This document shows positions 9,470-17,571 of a stretch of DNA of 60,282 bases, piece by piece. The number at the start of each line of letters is the position of its first letter. The first letter of the stretch is position 1. A program made the translations under genes and the position numbers. Source of the DNA: an uncultured Flavobacteriaceae bacterium (GTDB lineage Bacteria > Bacteroidota > Bacteroidia > Flavobacteriales > Flavobacteriaceae); contig CALHCJ010000112.1 of assembly GCA_937936275.1 (NCBI GenBank), positions 1 through 60,282 of the forward strand. Reading direction: 5' to 3'. The notes below the pieces were generated by a model. That model was not told the DNA's origin, did not search any database, and worked only from the letters and a program-made list of their open reading frames with translations.

Positions 9470-10009
9470 ATGGGCATTCAGAAACCGTTTAATCTAAACA
9501 CTTGGATTGAAGAAAACCGAGAAATATTAAAACCCCCTGTAGGTAACAAAAACCTTTACAAAGATGCTGGGGACTATATCGTTATGGTGGTTGCTGGCCC
9601 CAATGCTCGCAAAGATTATCATTATAATGAAACTGAAGAACTTTTTTACCAATTAGAGGGTAGTATTGAAATTCATATTCAAGAGGACGGGCAAAAGAAA
9701 ACTTTCGAACTTGGGGCAGGTGATATGTACTTACACCCTGCAAAAGTACCTCATTCGCCGGTTCGTCATAAGGGAAGCATCGGCTTGGTAATTGAACGTA
9801 AACGGGCCGAAATGAATGTTGATGACGGCTTACTTTGGTTCTGCGATAATTGCAATCATAAACTATACGAAGCTTATTTTACATTAAACGATATTGAAAA
9901 AGACTTTCTAGGGCATTTCAAACACTTCTATGGTTCAGAAGAATTACGCACCTGTGATAAATGCAATATGGTGATGCCAGTAGATGAACGCTTTGTAACA
10001 CAAGACTAA
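9470..10009 (+). CDS. nbaC: 3-hydroxyanthranilate 3,4-dioxygenase
   Basis: This 179-residue cupin opens the ring of 3-hydroxyanthranilate in the kynurenine route, giving the precursor of quinolinate or of 2-aminomuconate. The active-site residues known from the Cupriavidus enzyme are at the same numbers here: Arg47, the iron ligands His51, Glu57 and His95, and Arg99; a conserved Glu sits at 109. The C-terminal rubredoxin-like site is formed by C125xxC128 and C162xxC165, as in the bacterial form. No other kynurenine gene is in the window. Three bases separate it from the DUF1304 gene. Confidence 0.95.
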   Translation: MGIQKPFNLNTWIEENREILKPPVGNKNLYKDAGDYIVMVVAGPNARKDYHYNETEELFYQLEGSIEIHIQEDGQKKTFELGAGDMYLHPAKVPHSPVRHKGSIGLVIERKRAEMNVDDGLLWFCDNCNHKLYEAYFTLNDIEKDFLGHFKHFYGSEELRTCDKCNMVMPVDERFVTQD

Positions 10010-10012
10010 TCT

Positions 10013-10396
10013 ATGGATATGCTTATTAAAATTCTAATAGGATTAGTCGCGTTTCTTCATCTCTATTTTCTGTACTTTGAAATGTTCGCTTGGACAACCA
10101 AAGGGCCAAAAATCTTCAGAAACTTTTCTAAGGAATTATTTCAGCCAACGAAGGCAATGGCAGCGAATCAAGGCTTATATAATGGTTTTTTAGCAGCCGG
10201 ATTGATTTGGACTTATTTCATTACGGATGATCGTTGGGCAGAAAATATTGCCTTATTCTTCTTAGGGTGTGTTGCGACTGCAGGAATTTATGGTGCGCTA
10301 ACAGTTACCAAGAAAATATTCTTTATTCAAGCGTTACCTGCCATTATTGCTATTGTTTTAATCTTAATTAAAAACTTTTTCTTACATTTCAATTAG
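10013..10396 (+). CDS. DUF1304 family membrane protein
   Basis: This 127-residue protein has four hydrophobic helices. Features typical of DUF1304 are LVAFLHLYFLYFEMFAWTTKGPKIF near the N-terminus, AANQGLYNGFLAAGLIW in the middle, and a C-terminal AxYGxxTVTxKIFFIQxLPAIIAI segment. The family is conserved but of unknown function. It starts three bases after the 3-hydroxyanthranilate dioxygenase stop, so it is probably cotranscribed with it, though a functional link is not established. A hairpin terminator follows. Confidence 0.85.
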   Translation: MDMLIKILIGLVAFLHLYFLYFEMFAWTTKGPKIFRNFSKELFQPTKAMAANQGLYNGFLAAGLIWTYFITDDRWAENIALFFLGCVATAGIYGALTVTKKIFFIQALPAIIAIVLILIKNFFLHFN

Positions 10397-10452
10397 ATTT
10401 TATTTATAAAATCTCTAAAACTATCATAAAGTGTAGTTCATCGATACTATTC

Positions 10453-10478
10453 GGCTAGACAAGGCGTTCTAGCCTTTT
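10453..10478 (+). terminator. Intrinsic terminator after DUF1304 gene
   Basis: GGCTAGA at 10453-10459 pairs perfectly with TCTAGCC at 10468-10474 and is followed by TTTT. It separates the dioxygenase-DUF1304 pair from the histidine kinase. Confidence 0.65.
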
Positions 10479-10489
10479 ACGATGGAATT

Positions 10490-12115
10490 ATGAAAACTAC
10501 CCCATTAGCCAAATATTGGATGATTGCCACCTTGGGAATTGCAATCTCATTTTTCTTATTTTATTTGATAAACGAAATTAAAGTGCAAAAAAGCGCTTTG
10601 ACAATTGATGGCGCCGTTGCCAAAACAGAACTAAAAATTACTGAGGAAATTCATAAAATTGACTTAGTAATAGAATCAATGTCATTTTTCTTTGAAAATA
10701 CCCCGCATATTTCTCAAGAACTATTTGAACGTTTTACAAATCCATTTAGGCAAGATTTAAAGGGAATTGGGGCACTCATGTGGGCTCCTAAAGTTGTTCA
10801 TGATGAAAATGATTTATATCATCAGAAAATGCCAACTATAAAAAAAGCAAACGCTTCTAACGAGCTAGTAGCTTCTCAACCACAAGCTATTCATTATCCT
10901 TTAGCACTAATTAATCCTTTAAAAAATCTAAAAGACGCTTTAGGTTTCGATAACTATTCAGAACCAAAAAGGAAAAATACTGTCGATGAAGCAAATAAAT
11001 CGAAAACTATGGCAATTAGCGCGCCTATAAAATTAGTCAAACGAGATAATGGCGTACCAGGAGTACTCGCAATGAAAACGGTTTTTGAACCTAACCAAAG
11101 CGATGTTAAAGGAATTGTAGAAGTTGCTTATCGTATGGATGACTTTTTCAATAGCACACTTGACGCTGAAATGAATGTGCTCGATATAGTCATTACAGAT
11201 GCCGCTGCAAACAACCAACTATTATTTACCAGCTTTGATAAAGGCAGCACATCAACAAAAGCGAAAAAATTGATTAAAATTAAGGTAGCCAACAGGACAT
11301 GGAACATAAATATTTATCCTAAGATTGCTTATACGAAGTTTCCACATACCGCAGAATCTTATTTCATATTAGCTTTTGGGTTGATCACGACAGTATTGAT
11401 TGTATTAAACTTAAAGGGTAGAGACGAGCGAAGTTATAAACTTGAAACCGTGGTTGCTCAGCGAACTAAGGCCTTAGAAGTATCAAACAAACAAAAAGAA
11501 AATCTTCTTAGAGAAATACACCACAGAGTCATGAACAACCTGCAAATTACCTCAAGTTTAATGAATCTTCAAAAAAGAAAGTTACAAGATGAAGAAGCTA
11601 TATATGCCCTTTCAAGTAGTCAAGATAGAATAAATGCTATAGCTTTAATTCATCAAAAAATTTACCAACATGATGGTGTCGATGCAGTAGATCTGAAAGG
11701 TTATCTAGAAAATCTGATTAAAAGTCACAAACGTATTTCTCCATCTGTACAGTATGAAATTGATTGCCCAGAAGTGTTTATTGATTTAGATTCAGCTGTT
11801 CCACTGGCAATAATCACTTCAGAAATTGTGGTCAATGCTTTAAAACATGCATTTACTGCGGACAGTCAAACAAACATGCTTTATATTTTAGTGACTGTGA
11901 AGAAAAATGATGTTCTTAACCTCGTTATTTCTGACAATGGAAAGGGACTCAATAAAAACCTAGACTCCTCAAAAGACAGGGGGCTTGGTTATGACATCAT
12001 TAAAAAATTATGCAGACAACTCGAGGCGGATTATGAATATACCTCATCCACATCGGGTACTGCATTCAGTCTGAGTTTCAAACAAAGAAAACTTCAAATT
12101 CCCGTTTTCGCTTAA
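10490..12115 (+). CDS. CHASE-domain sensor histidine kinase, HisKA_2 type
   Basis: This 541-residue membrane kinase has a first transmembrane helix (about 10-28), a periplasmic CHASE-like sensor (about 45-280; ITEEIHKIDLVIESMSFFF and GIGALMWAPKV are characteristic) and a second membrane helix (about 287-305). A coiled linker follows, then the HisKA_2 motif EIHHRVMNNLQ with the likely phosphorylated His344 or His345. The ATPase domain shows the N box (SEIVVNALKHAF), G1 (DNGKGL) and GLGYDIIKKL. No response regulator is encoded next to it, so it is an orphan kinase whose ligand and partner cannot be read from context. Confidence 0.9.
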   Translation: MKTTPLAKYWMIATLGIAISFFLFYLINEIKVQKSALTIDGAVAKTELKITEEIHKIDLVIESMSFFFENTPHISQELFERFTNPFRQDLKGIGALMWAPKVVHDENDLYHQKMPTIKKANASNELVASQPQAIHYPLALINPLKNLKDALGFDNYSEPKRKNTVDEANKSKTMAISAPIKLVKRDNGVPGVLAMKTVFEPNQSDVKGIVEVAYRMDDFFNSTLDAEMNVLDIVITDAAANNQLLFTSFDKGSTSTKAKKLIKIKVANRTWNINIYPKIAYTKFPHTAESYFILAFGLITTVLIVLNLKGRDERSYKLETVVAQRTKALEVSNKQKENLLREIHHRVMNNLQITSSLMNLQKRKLQDEEAIYALSSSQDRINAIALIHQKIYQHDGVDAVDLKGYLENLIKSHKRISPSVQYEIDCPEVFIDLDSAVPLAIITSEIVVNALKHAFTADSQTNMLYILVTVKKNDVLNLVISDNGKGLNKNLDSSKDRGLGYDIIKKLCRQLEADYEYTSSTSGTAFSLSFKQRKLQIPVFA

Positions 12116-12189
12116 TTTATTGTGGTTTACAATACCATCTATAAGGCAGCATAAAGCTATTGCTTAAATCTTCTTACTATATTTAATAG

Positions 12190-12612
12190 ATGTTAAAGAA
12201 TCTATATTTATATCTAGTTGCGGGTTTGAGTTTATTAGTTTTACATTCTGTAGCAGCCCAAGAAATGAGCCCTGAAGAAGTAGTTCAAAAACAATTAGAA
12301 GCATACAACAATAGAGATATTGATGGTTTTATGTCTGTGATAGATCAAAAGATTACCATGTATGACTTTTCTAGCGGAGAAATAACACTGCAAGGGTACG
12401 AAGCGTGCAAAAAAGTATATCAAGCATTATTTGAAGCTTCCCCTAATTTGCACTCTCAAATACTTACGAGAACCGTTTTCGAAAACAAGGTGATAGATCA
12501 TGAATATATCACCGGAAGAAAAGGTAGTACAACACCTATTGAATTGGTCTTAATTTATGAGGTAAACAATGAAAAAATTATAAAAATGACCGTTATTCGA
12601 AAGCAAAAATAA
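12190..12612 (+). CDS. SnoaL-like/NTF2-fold secreted protein
   Basis: This 140-residue protein has a signal peptide (about 1-23, ending VAAQE) and one NTF2-like domain. MSPEEVVQKQLEAYNNRDIDGFMSVIDQKITMYDF is the classic N-terminal helix pair of SnoaL-like proteins, and the C-terminus forms strands ending in KIIKMTVIRKQK. The fold holds small hydrophobic ligands, and here no catalytic residue can be claimed. It stands alone, 62 bases before the aldehyde dehydrogenase gene. Confidence 0.75.
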   Translation: MLKNLYLYLVAGLSLLVLHSVAAQEMSPEEVVQKQLEAYNNRDIDGFMSVIDQKITMYDFSSGEITLQGYEACKKVYQALFEASPNLHSQILTRTVFENKVIDHEYITGRKGSTTPIELVLIYEVNNEKIIKMTVIRKQK

Positions 12613-12673
12613 TTCAGGACTTTATTCGTAGCTTTGTCAAATATTTAACAATACTCGCTTAAAAAGTTATAAA

Positions 12674-14227
12674 ATGTCAAAAATAACAACAGAATTTGGT
12701 ATCGATGAAGCCTTAAAAACATTAGGTCTGAATGAAATCAATGAAGGAACTTCAACTGGGTCTGATAATTTTTCTTCTGGAGGAATCATTGAGTCTTATT
12801 CGCCAGTGGATGGAACCTTAATAGGGAAAGTCAAGACAACTTCAAAAGATGATTATAACAAAGTAGTGATCTCTGCGACAGAGGCATTCAAAACTTGGCG
12901 TCAAAAACCGGCTCCTTTACGAGGAGAAGTTGTGCGTCAGTTTGGCGAAAAACTTAGAGAGAAAAAGGAGGCTTTAGGAAAATTAGTCTCTTATGAAATG
13001 GGAAAAAGTTACCAAGAAGGTTTAGGCGAAGTTCAAGAAATGATTGACATTTGTGATTTTGCAGTTGGGCTTTCAAGACAGCTTCATGGCCTAACCATGC
13101 ACTCCGAACGCCCTGGTCACAGAATGTATGAACAGTATCACCCACTTGGCGTTGTGGGAATCATCTCCGCATTTAATTTTCCCGTTGCGGTTTGGGCTTG
13201 GAATACAGCACTTGCATGGATCTGCGGTGACGTTTGTGTTTGGAAACCGTCAGAAAAAACACCTTTGTGCGGAGTCGCCTGTCAAAATATTGCTGCTGAA
13301 GTATTTAAAGCAAACGACCTTCCTGAAGGGATTTCTTGTTTGATCAATGGAGATTACAAAGTTGGGGAAATGATGACCCAAGATGGTCGTATTCCTTTAG
13401 TTTCTGCGACGGGATCTATTAGAATGGGTAAGATCGTTGCTCAAGCTGTTGCAGCTAGATTGGGTAAATCATTGCTTGAATTGGGTGGAAACAATGCCAT
13501 CATCGTTACTCCTGATGCGGATATTAAGATGACTGTTATTGGAGCTGTTTTCGGAGCGGTAGGTACCGCAGGCCAACGTTGTACTTCAACCAGAAGATTG
13601 ATCATCCACGATTCTATTTATGATAAAGTTAAAGATGCTGTTGTTGCAGCATACAGTCAATTAAGAATTGGAAATCCTTTGGATGAAAATAATCATGTTG
13701 GACCATTAATCGATACTGATGCCGTTGATCATTATAACAAAGCACTTGAGCAAGTAGTTGCAGAAGGTGGAAAAGTTATAGTTGAAGGAGGTGTTTTAAA
13801 AGGTGAAGGATATGAAAGCGGCTGCTACGTAAAACCTGCGATCGCCGAAGCAAATAACGATTTTGAAATCGTACAACACGAAACTTTTGCCCCCGTACTT
13901 TATCTTTTGAAATATTCAGGTGAACTTGATAATGCAATCGCTATTCAAAATGGAGTTGTACAAGGACTTTCGTCAGCTATTATGACAAACAATTTACGCG
14001 AAGCAGAACATTTCTTGAGTCAAACAGGAAGTGATTGTGGTATCGCCAACGTAAATATTGGGACGTCTGGAGCAGAGATTGGTGGTGCCTTTGGAGGAGA
14101 GAAAGAAACTGGAGGCGGTCGTGAAAGCGGCTCAGATGCCTGGAAAGTATATATGCGTAGGCAAACTAATACCATCAATTACACCACAGAACTTCCATTA
14201 GCTCAGGGTATCAAATTTGATTTATAA
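12674..14227 (+). CDS. amaB: ALDH7-family (aminoadipate-semialdehyde type) aldehyde dehydrogenase
   Basis: This 517-residue NAD-dependent aldehyde dehydrogenase has the catalytic Glu269 in LELGGNNA and Cys303 in GTAGQRCTSTRR. NAD-binding segments are GIISAFNFPVAVWAWN and SATGSIRMGK. The GGGRESGSDAWKVYMRRQTNTINYT ending is typical of the ALDH7 group, which oxidises alpha-aminoadipate semialdehyde or piperideine-6-carboxylate in lysine breakdown. The gene symbol follows that group and is not backed by neighbouring lysine genes. A -7-like TAGCTTTG lies at 12629-12636 and a clear terminator follows. Confidence 0.88.
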   Translation: MSKITTEFGIDEALKTLGLNEINEGTSTGSDNFSSGGIIESYSPVDGTLIGKVKTTSKDDYNKVVISATEAFKTWRQKPAPLRGEVVRQFGEKLREKKEALGKLVSYEMGKSYQEGLGEVQEMIDICDFAVGLSRQLHGLTMHSERPGHRMYEQYHPLGVVGIISAFNFPVAVWAWNTALAWICGDVCVWKPSEKTPLCGVACQNIAAEVFKANDLPEGISCLINGDYKVGEMMTQDGRIPLVSATGSIRMGKIVAQAVAARLGKSLLELGGNNAIIVTPDADIKMTVIGAVFGAVGTAGQRCTSTRRLIIHDSIYDKVKDAVVAAYSQLRIGNPLDENNHVGPLIDTDAVDHYNKALEQVVAEGGKVIVEGGVLKGEGYESGCYVKPAIAEANNDFEIVQHETFAPVLYLLKYSGELDNAIAIQNGVVQGLSSAIMTNNLREAEHFLSQTGSDCGIANVNIGTSGAEIGGAFGGEKETGGGRESGSDAWKVYMRRQTNTINYTTELPLAQGIKFDL

Positions 14228-14241
14228 AATTTTAATGTAAA

Positions 14242-14279
14242 AAAGCTTCCTAACATTATCGTTAGGAGGCTTTGTTTTT
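14242..14279 (+). terminator. Intrinsic terminator after aldehyde dehydrogenase
   Basis: AAAGCTTCCTAAC (14242-14254) pairs with GTTAGGAGGCTTT (14261-14273), with one G-U pair and a six-base loop, followed by a T-rich tail. Confidence 0.85.
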
Positions 14280-14291
14280 ATCAAATGAAAA

Positions 14292-14348
14292 CCCGCTACT
14301 ACGCAGACATACCGTTCCCCCGATAGGTAGTTTCGTATTAATAGCGGG
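14292..14348 (-). terminator. Extended hairpin downstream of the broken small gene
   Basis: CCCGCTA (14292-14298) pairs with TAGCGGG (14342-14348), with further short inner pairing (TACG/CGTA and ACC/GGT). On the minus strand the stem is followed by GTTTTCATTT. It begins one base after the TAA that ends the alternate frame of the small minus-strand gene at 14350, as expected of a terminator for that transcript. The loop is long, so it could also be another structured RNA. Confidence 0.4.
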
Positions 14349-14349
14349 A

Positions 14350-14522
14350 TTAACCAACTAACTCAAGTACTAATTTTATCTCATTGATTACCTCGAATGT
14401 GGTCGGCTTTCTTGAAGACTTTTTGCCTTCTCTACGTGCCAACTTCCTCTAAGCAATGCTTGTGTTCCTAGGACTAAGACCATACAAACAAAATGGACGG
14501 TTTTGATTATTTTGGTTTTCAT
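14350..14522 (-). pseudogene. Small membrane/secreted protein gene broken by a one-base frameshift
   Basis: From the ATG at 14522 the first frame reads MKTKIIKTVHFVCMVLVLG and stops after 44 codons at 14388. The lower frame is open from just upstream of the GGAAG at 14447-14443. It reads on as a well-formed C-terminus (KLARREGKKSSRK, then PTTFEVINEIKLVLELVG) to a TAA at 14350-14352, immediately before a hairpin. Joining the frames at ALLRG/KLARR gives about 57 residues with one hydrophobic segment. A consensus promoter lies directly upstream. I read this as a real small gene with a one-base deletion; a sequencing error or recoding is possible. No family recognised. Confidence 0.45.
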
Positions 14523-14552
14523 AATTTTTATGTTCTAAATTCCAATTACACT

Positions 14553-14583
14553 CAAATATATGCTTCAACAATCAGAATCCAAT
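14553..14583 (-). promoter_or_regulatory. Promoter of the small minus-strand gene
   Basis: On the minus strand ATTG (14583-14580), 19 bases, then TATATTTG (14560-14553) matches the Bacteroidota pattern TTTG-N19-TANNTTTG with one mismatch. The predicted start leaves a leader of roughly 25 bases before the ATG at 14522. Confidence 0.6.
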
Positions 14584-14676
14584 TTAAGGATGTATCGTTG
14601 GTAATTATTTCTGTATAAATGGTAAACAATGATTGCAGGAAATTTATCCCACTAAAATAAAGAAGGCGATTGTAAG

Positions 14677-14757
14677 TTCTTTGAAGATTTCAAAGAAATA
14701 AAACCCTATCTCAATGCCGGAACTTTGTCGGGAGAGATGAGGTTTTATTTTGTTTTA
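14677..14757 (+). ncRNA. Two adjacent hairpins ending in a T tract; candidate structured RNA
   Basis: TTCTTTGAA (14677-14685) and TTCAAAGAA (14689-14697) form a perfect nine-base inverted repeat with a three-base spacer. Immediately after, the 16-base arm at 14697-14712 pairs with 14734-14749 at 14 of 16 positions. The loop has an internal CCG/CGG, and TTTTGTTTT follows. The second hairpin is terminator-like on the plus strand, but no protein gene lies upstream on that strand before the aldehyde dehydrogenase terminator. It may end a small RNA of unknown 5' end. No promoter was identified. The rest of 14523-14959 shows nothing I can name. Confidence 0.4.
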
Positions 14758-14959
14758 CTAAGAACGAAAATAGAATTAGAAATTAGAATCTAATTTTTAC
14801 CAATGGTGTTGAAAACTGTATAAACAGCCTTAAAATCAAAATTTAAAACCATATTTCAAAGCTTAATCAACTGATTGCTAGTATAGAATTCACAAAAATT
14901 TAACATTTTAAGAAAATTTTTTAATACATTGTGCTTTAAACACTAAATGATTTTTAACA

Positions 14960-15865
14960 ATGACAAAAACAACAACTAATCTGATCGGGATCTTGCTCAC
15001 GATTCTGGCAGGTACTTATCTCTATTTTATGCTCTGTAGTTCGTGCGGAGTTACGGTAGCGGAAGAGCCAGTCAAAAAAGAAGTAGTTCCCGTTACTCCG
15101 AAAGCTACGTCATACCCCTTTGCCTTTAGCAATGGTGACTATGCGTACAACGAAAATGACAACTATAACTTTAATACTTCGTCATCAAACATTCTCACAC
15201 CATTATCACAAAAAGTGACGAATGGTATTGCTAGTTTAAAAACGTTTTTGGCTGAAAATGCTGACAAGGTTATTAACATTACAGGCTATTACAAATCTGA
15301 TGAGGTTAATGAAACTATGTTTTCAAATTTAGGTCTAGCCCGAGCGAACGCGGTTAAAAATGACTTAGTTAAAAATGGTATTTCATCTACTCAAATTAAT
15401 ACTATGGGCAAGCTAATGGATGAAATGATTGCCAAAGATAACGTCTACCTAGGTCCAATAGCTTACAGTTTAGCCGATAAATCAGCGGACGCCGACGATG
15501 CTTTGAAAGCACTCTATGAGAAAATAAAGGCCAATCCATTGGTCCTATATTTCGACACAGCACAAGCTTCCATAAATTTAACAGCTGAACAGCGCCAAAA
15601 AGTTTCGGATATTTCGAGATATTTGGATAAAGTTTCAGACGCAAAAGCTTTGGTGGTTGGTCATACCGATAATACCGGAAAAGCTTCTACGAACATGAGA
15701 CTTGGTCAAAATAGAGCTGACTTTGCAAAAGAATACCTTATTAAGAATGGTATTGTTGCAACAAAAATTGACGCTAGTTCGAAAGGAGAAACACAACCTA
15801 TTGAAAGCAACACCACCGAAGATGGTCGTGCTAAAAATAGAAGAACAGTAATTACTTTAAATTAA
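14960..15865 (+). CDS. OmpA-family protein with membrane anchor and two OmpA-like regions
   Basis: This 301-residue protein has an N-terminal hydrophobic segment (about 8-26) ending in a CSSC-containing stretch that is not a standard lipobox. A linker follows, then two OmpA-like parts. The first (about 85-155) is degenerate, with INITGYYKSDEVN and LGLARANAVKNDLVKNGI. The second (about 195-301) is full: LVLYFDTAQASINLT, VVGHTDNTGKASTNMRLGQNRADFAKEYLIKNGI and a C-terminal GRAKNRRTVITL. OmpA C-terminal domains bind peptidoglycan. Twenty-two bases separate it from the helix-hairpin-helix protein gene, probably one operon. Confidence 0.85.
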   Translation: MTKTTTNLIGILLTILAGTYLYFMLCSSCGVTVAEEPVKKEVVPVTPKATSYPFAFSNGDYAYNENDNYNFNTSSSNILTPLSQKVTNGIASLKTFLAENADKVINITGYYKSDEVNETMFSNLGLARANAVKNDLVKNGISSTQINTMGKLMDEMIAKDNVYLGPIAYSLADKSADADDALKALYEKIKANPLVLYFDTAQASINLTAEQRQKVSDISRYLDKVSDAKALVVGHTDNTGKASTNMRLGQNRADFAKEYLIKNGIVATKIDASSKGETQPIESNTTEDGRAKNRRTVITLN

Positions 15866-15887
15866 CTAACTAATAAAACAATTAAAC

Positions 15888-16439
15888 ATGGATTTTTCAA
15901 ATATTTGGTGCTGGTTAATACCACTTTTATGTACGCTATTAGGTGCTATTTTCGGGTATTTCTTAGGAAAAGGTAAAACAACTACTATAGATAATTCAGC
16001 TGATCTTAAACTTTGGCAAGATAAAAATGCTAAGCTACAAGCAGACTTAGATGCCTGTAACGGGAAATTAACAGCTGCTTCAACAGCCGCAGCCGCAGCT
16101 ACGGTTGCTGCAGTCGCTCCCGTAGTTGAAAAAGATCTGCCTTTTGATGCGGCAGCGGCAAAAGCAGTTTTCGGCAAAACCATTAAACAAGATGATCTCA
16201 AAGTAATTGAGGGAATAGGACCTAAAATCGAAGGAATGTTTAAAGATGGTGGTATCAAAACTTGGAAAGCTCTTTCACAAGCTTCTGTTGCTCAATGTCA
16301 AGAAATTCTAGATGGTGGCGGAGATCGTTATAAAGTCCACAACCCAGCATCTTGGCCTATGCAAGCCAAAATGTGTTATGAAGGTCAATGGGCAGATCTT
16401 TTGAAATGGCAAGATGAACATGATCACGGAAAATTATAG
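15888..16439 (+). CDS. Membrane-anchored helix-hairpin-helix-like protein
   Basis: This 183-residue protein has one transmembrane helix (about 6-27, with GAIFGYFLGKG) and a short coiled coil (LKLWQDKNAKLQADLDACNGKL). An alanine-rich linker (about 63-78) leads to a C-terminal domain with a helix-hairpin-helix-like LKVIEGIGPKIEGMFKDGGI segment, ending in a conserved-looking NPASWPMQAKMCYEGQWADLLKWQDE. The GIGPKIE hairpin resembles DNA-binding HhH motifs, but a membrane-tethered version next to an OmpA protein suggests an envelope role. Function unknown. It shares a transcript with the OmpA gene and ends at a strong terminator. Confidence 0.75.
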   Translation: MDFSNIWCWLIPLLCTLLGAIFGYFLGKGKTTTIDNSADLKLWQDKNAKLQADLDACNGKLTAASTAAAAATVAAVAPVVEKDLPFDAAAAKAVFGKTIKQDDLKVIEGIGPKIEGMFKDGGIKTWKALSQASVAQCQEILDGGGDRYKVHNPASWPMQAKMCYEGQWADLLKWQDEHDHGKL

Positions 16440-16460
16440 ACCCGTTTGTTTATAAAAAAT

Positions 16461-16490
16461 AAAAGATCCGCCCATTGGCGGATCTTTTTG
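16461..16490. terminator. Strong bidirectional intrinsic terminator
   Basis: AAAAGATCCGCC (16461-16472) pairs perfectly with GGCGGATCTTTT (16477-16488) around a CATT loop, with A and T tracts on both sides. It lies between the convergent helix-hairpin-helix and desaturase genes and can serve both. Confidence 0.88.
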
Positions 16491-16512
16491 TAAATTCAAG
16501 TGATATTACTTT

Positions 16513-17508
16513 TTAAATCATTCCGTTTGCCTCTACCCATTTGAACCGATAGTCATCCTCAGGAAATTTCATACGCTCTTGAATACGCAATAATCTAGAA
16601 GGCAACTTCATTAAATAGTCTCTTGCTTTTTCGGCTTCATCAGATAAGCCTCTCATCGCATCTATCTCCCAGTATGTGTTCAGTTTGCTCAAAATATCAA
16701 TATAATCTTGAGCTGTATAGACTCCCAGACGTTGCGCACAATTAGAAAAATTTTCAAAAGCCGTTCCTATACTTCCTCCTGATTCACGAAGAAAGTGAGC
16801 AGGCATTACAATTTTCTTCTTCATCATGTCAGTGAAAGCTAACATCATACCAGAAGGATCTTCTCCAAAAATAGTCTTAACAAATTCACGATATGCCAAA
16901 TGATGCCGCATTTCATCACCTGCAATAATAGTACACATTTTTCCCAACAATGCATTTCCTTTTTTCTTAGCCATTTGACCAACTCTTTTGTGTGAAATGT
17001 TTGTGGCCAATTCTTGAAAAGAGGTATATACAAAGTTTTTATACGGATCTCTATCTGTACCAATATCAAATCCGTCTGAGATTAAATGCTGTGTAGTAAT
17101 TTCTACCTCTCGCATATTCACTCTTCCTGATAGATATAAGTACTTATTCAAAACATCGCCGTGGCGATTTTCTTCACCTGTCCATTGTCTTACCCATTTT
17201 GACCAGCCATTTGCCTTTCCATCATGTTGATTGATCCCCTCAACATCCATTAACCAAGATTCGTAAGTAGGTAAGGCCTCTTCAGTAATTGTATCAGCAA
17301 CCATAGTTACCCAAAAGTCGTAACCTAGTTCTTTTGATTCTCCTCTCAAGGTCTCAACCTCATCTAAAAAACTATCACTTTGAGAATCGGGCAAGAAATC
17401 AGTGGGTTGCCATATGTCCTCTATCGGAATTAGAAAAGAATCTATAAACCCTTCTACCTTATGCTCAATGGCTTGCATCACTTCTAACCTAATGTTCTTT
17501 TCTACCAT
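16513..17508 (-). CDS. Acyl-[acyl-carrier-protein] desaturase
   Basis: This 331-residue soluble di-iron enzyme places a double bond in ACP-bound fatty acids. Both EExxH-type iron motifs are present: EENRHGD at 112-118 and DEMRHH at 198-203. Additional carboxylate ligands lie in EEALPTYESW (about 76-85) and near ELATNISHKR. Its length and the LEVMQAIEHKVEGFI start agree with the bacterial FA_desaturase_2 family. It is preceded on the minus strand by the SPFH operon with a 63-base gap, so it may have its own promoter. It likely adjusts membrane fluidity, as expected in a cold or marine organism (inference). Confidence 0.93.
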   Translation of the reverse strand: MVEKNIRLEVMQAIEHKVEGFIDSFLIPIEDIWQPTDFLPDSQSDSFLDEVETLRGESKELGYDFWVTMVADTITEEALPTYESWLMDVEGINQHDGKANGWSKWVRQWTGEENRHGDVLNKYLYLSGRVNMREVEITTQHLISDGFDIGTDRDPYKNFVYTSFQELATNISHKRVGQMAKKKGNALLGKMCTIIAGDEMRHHLAYREFVKTIFGEDPSGMMLAFTDMMKKKIVMPAHFLRESGGSIGTAFENFSNCAQRLGVYTAQDYIDILSKLNTYWEIDAMRGLSDEAEKARDYLMKLPSRLLRIQERMKFPEDDYRFKWVEANGMI

Positions 17509-17571
17509 TATTTAAATTTTTACAAAGTTCGGAAATAATACATAGTTATATGCCGATAATGAACATCTATT

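Noticed and set aside
10490-12115. Two-component pair
   Set aside because: No response regulator gene lies nearby, so only an orphan kinase is claimed.
15866-16258. Minus-strand frame of 130 codons opposite the helix-hairpin-helix gene
   Set aside because: It is Ala/Ser/Val-rich by mirror of the Ala-rich linker and has no independent support.
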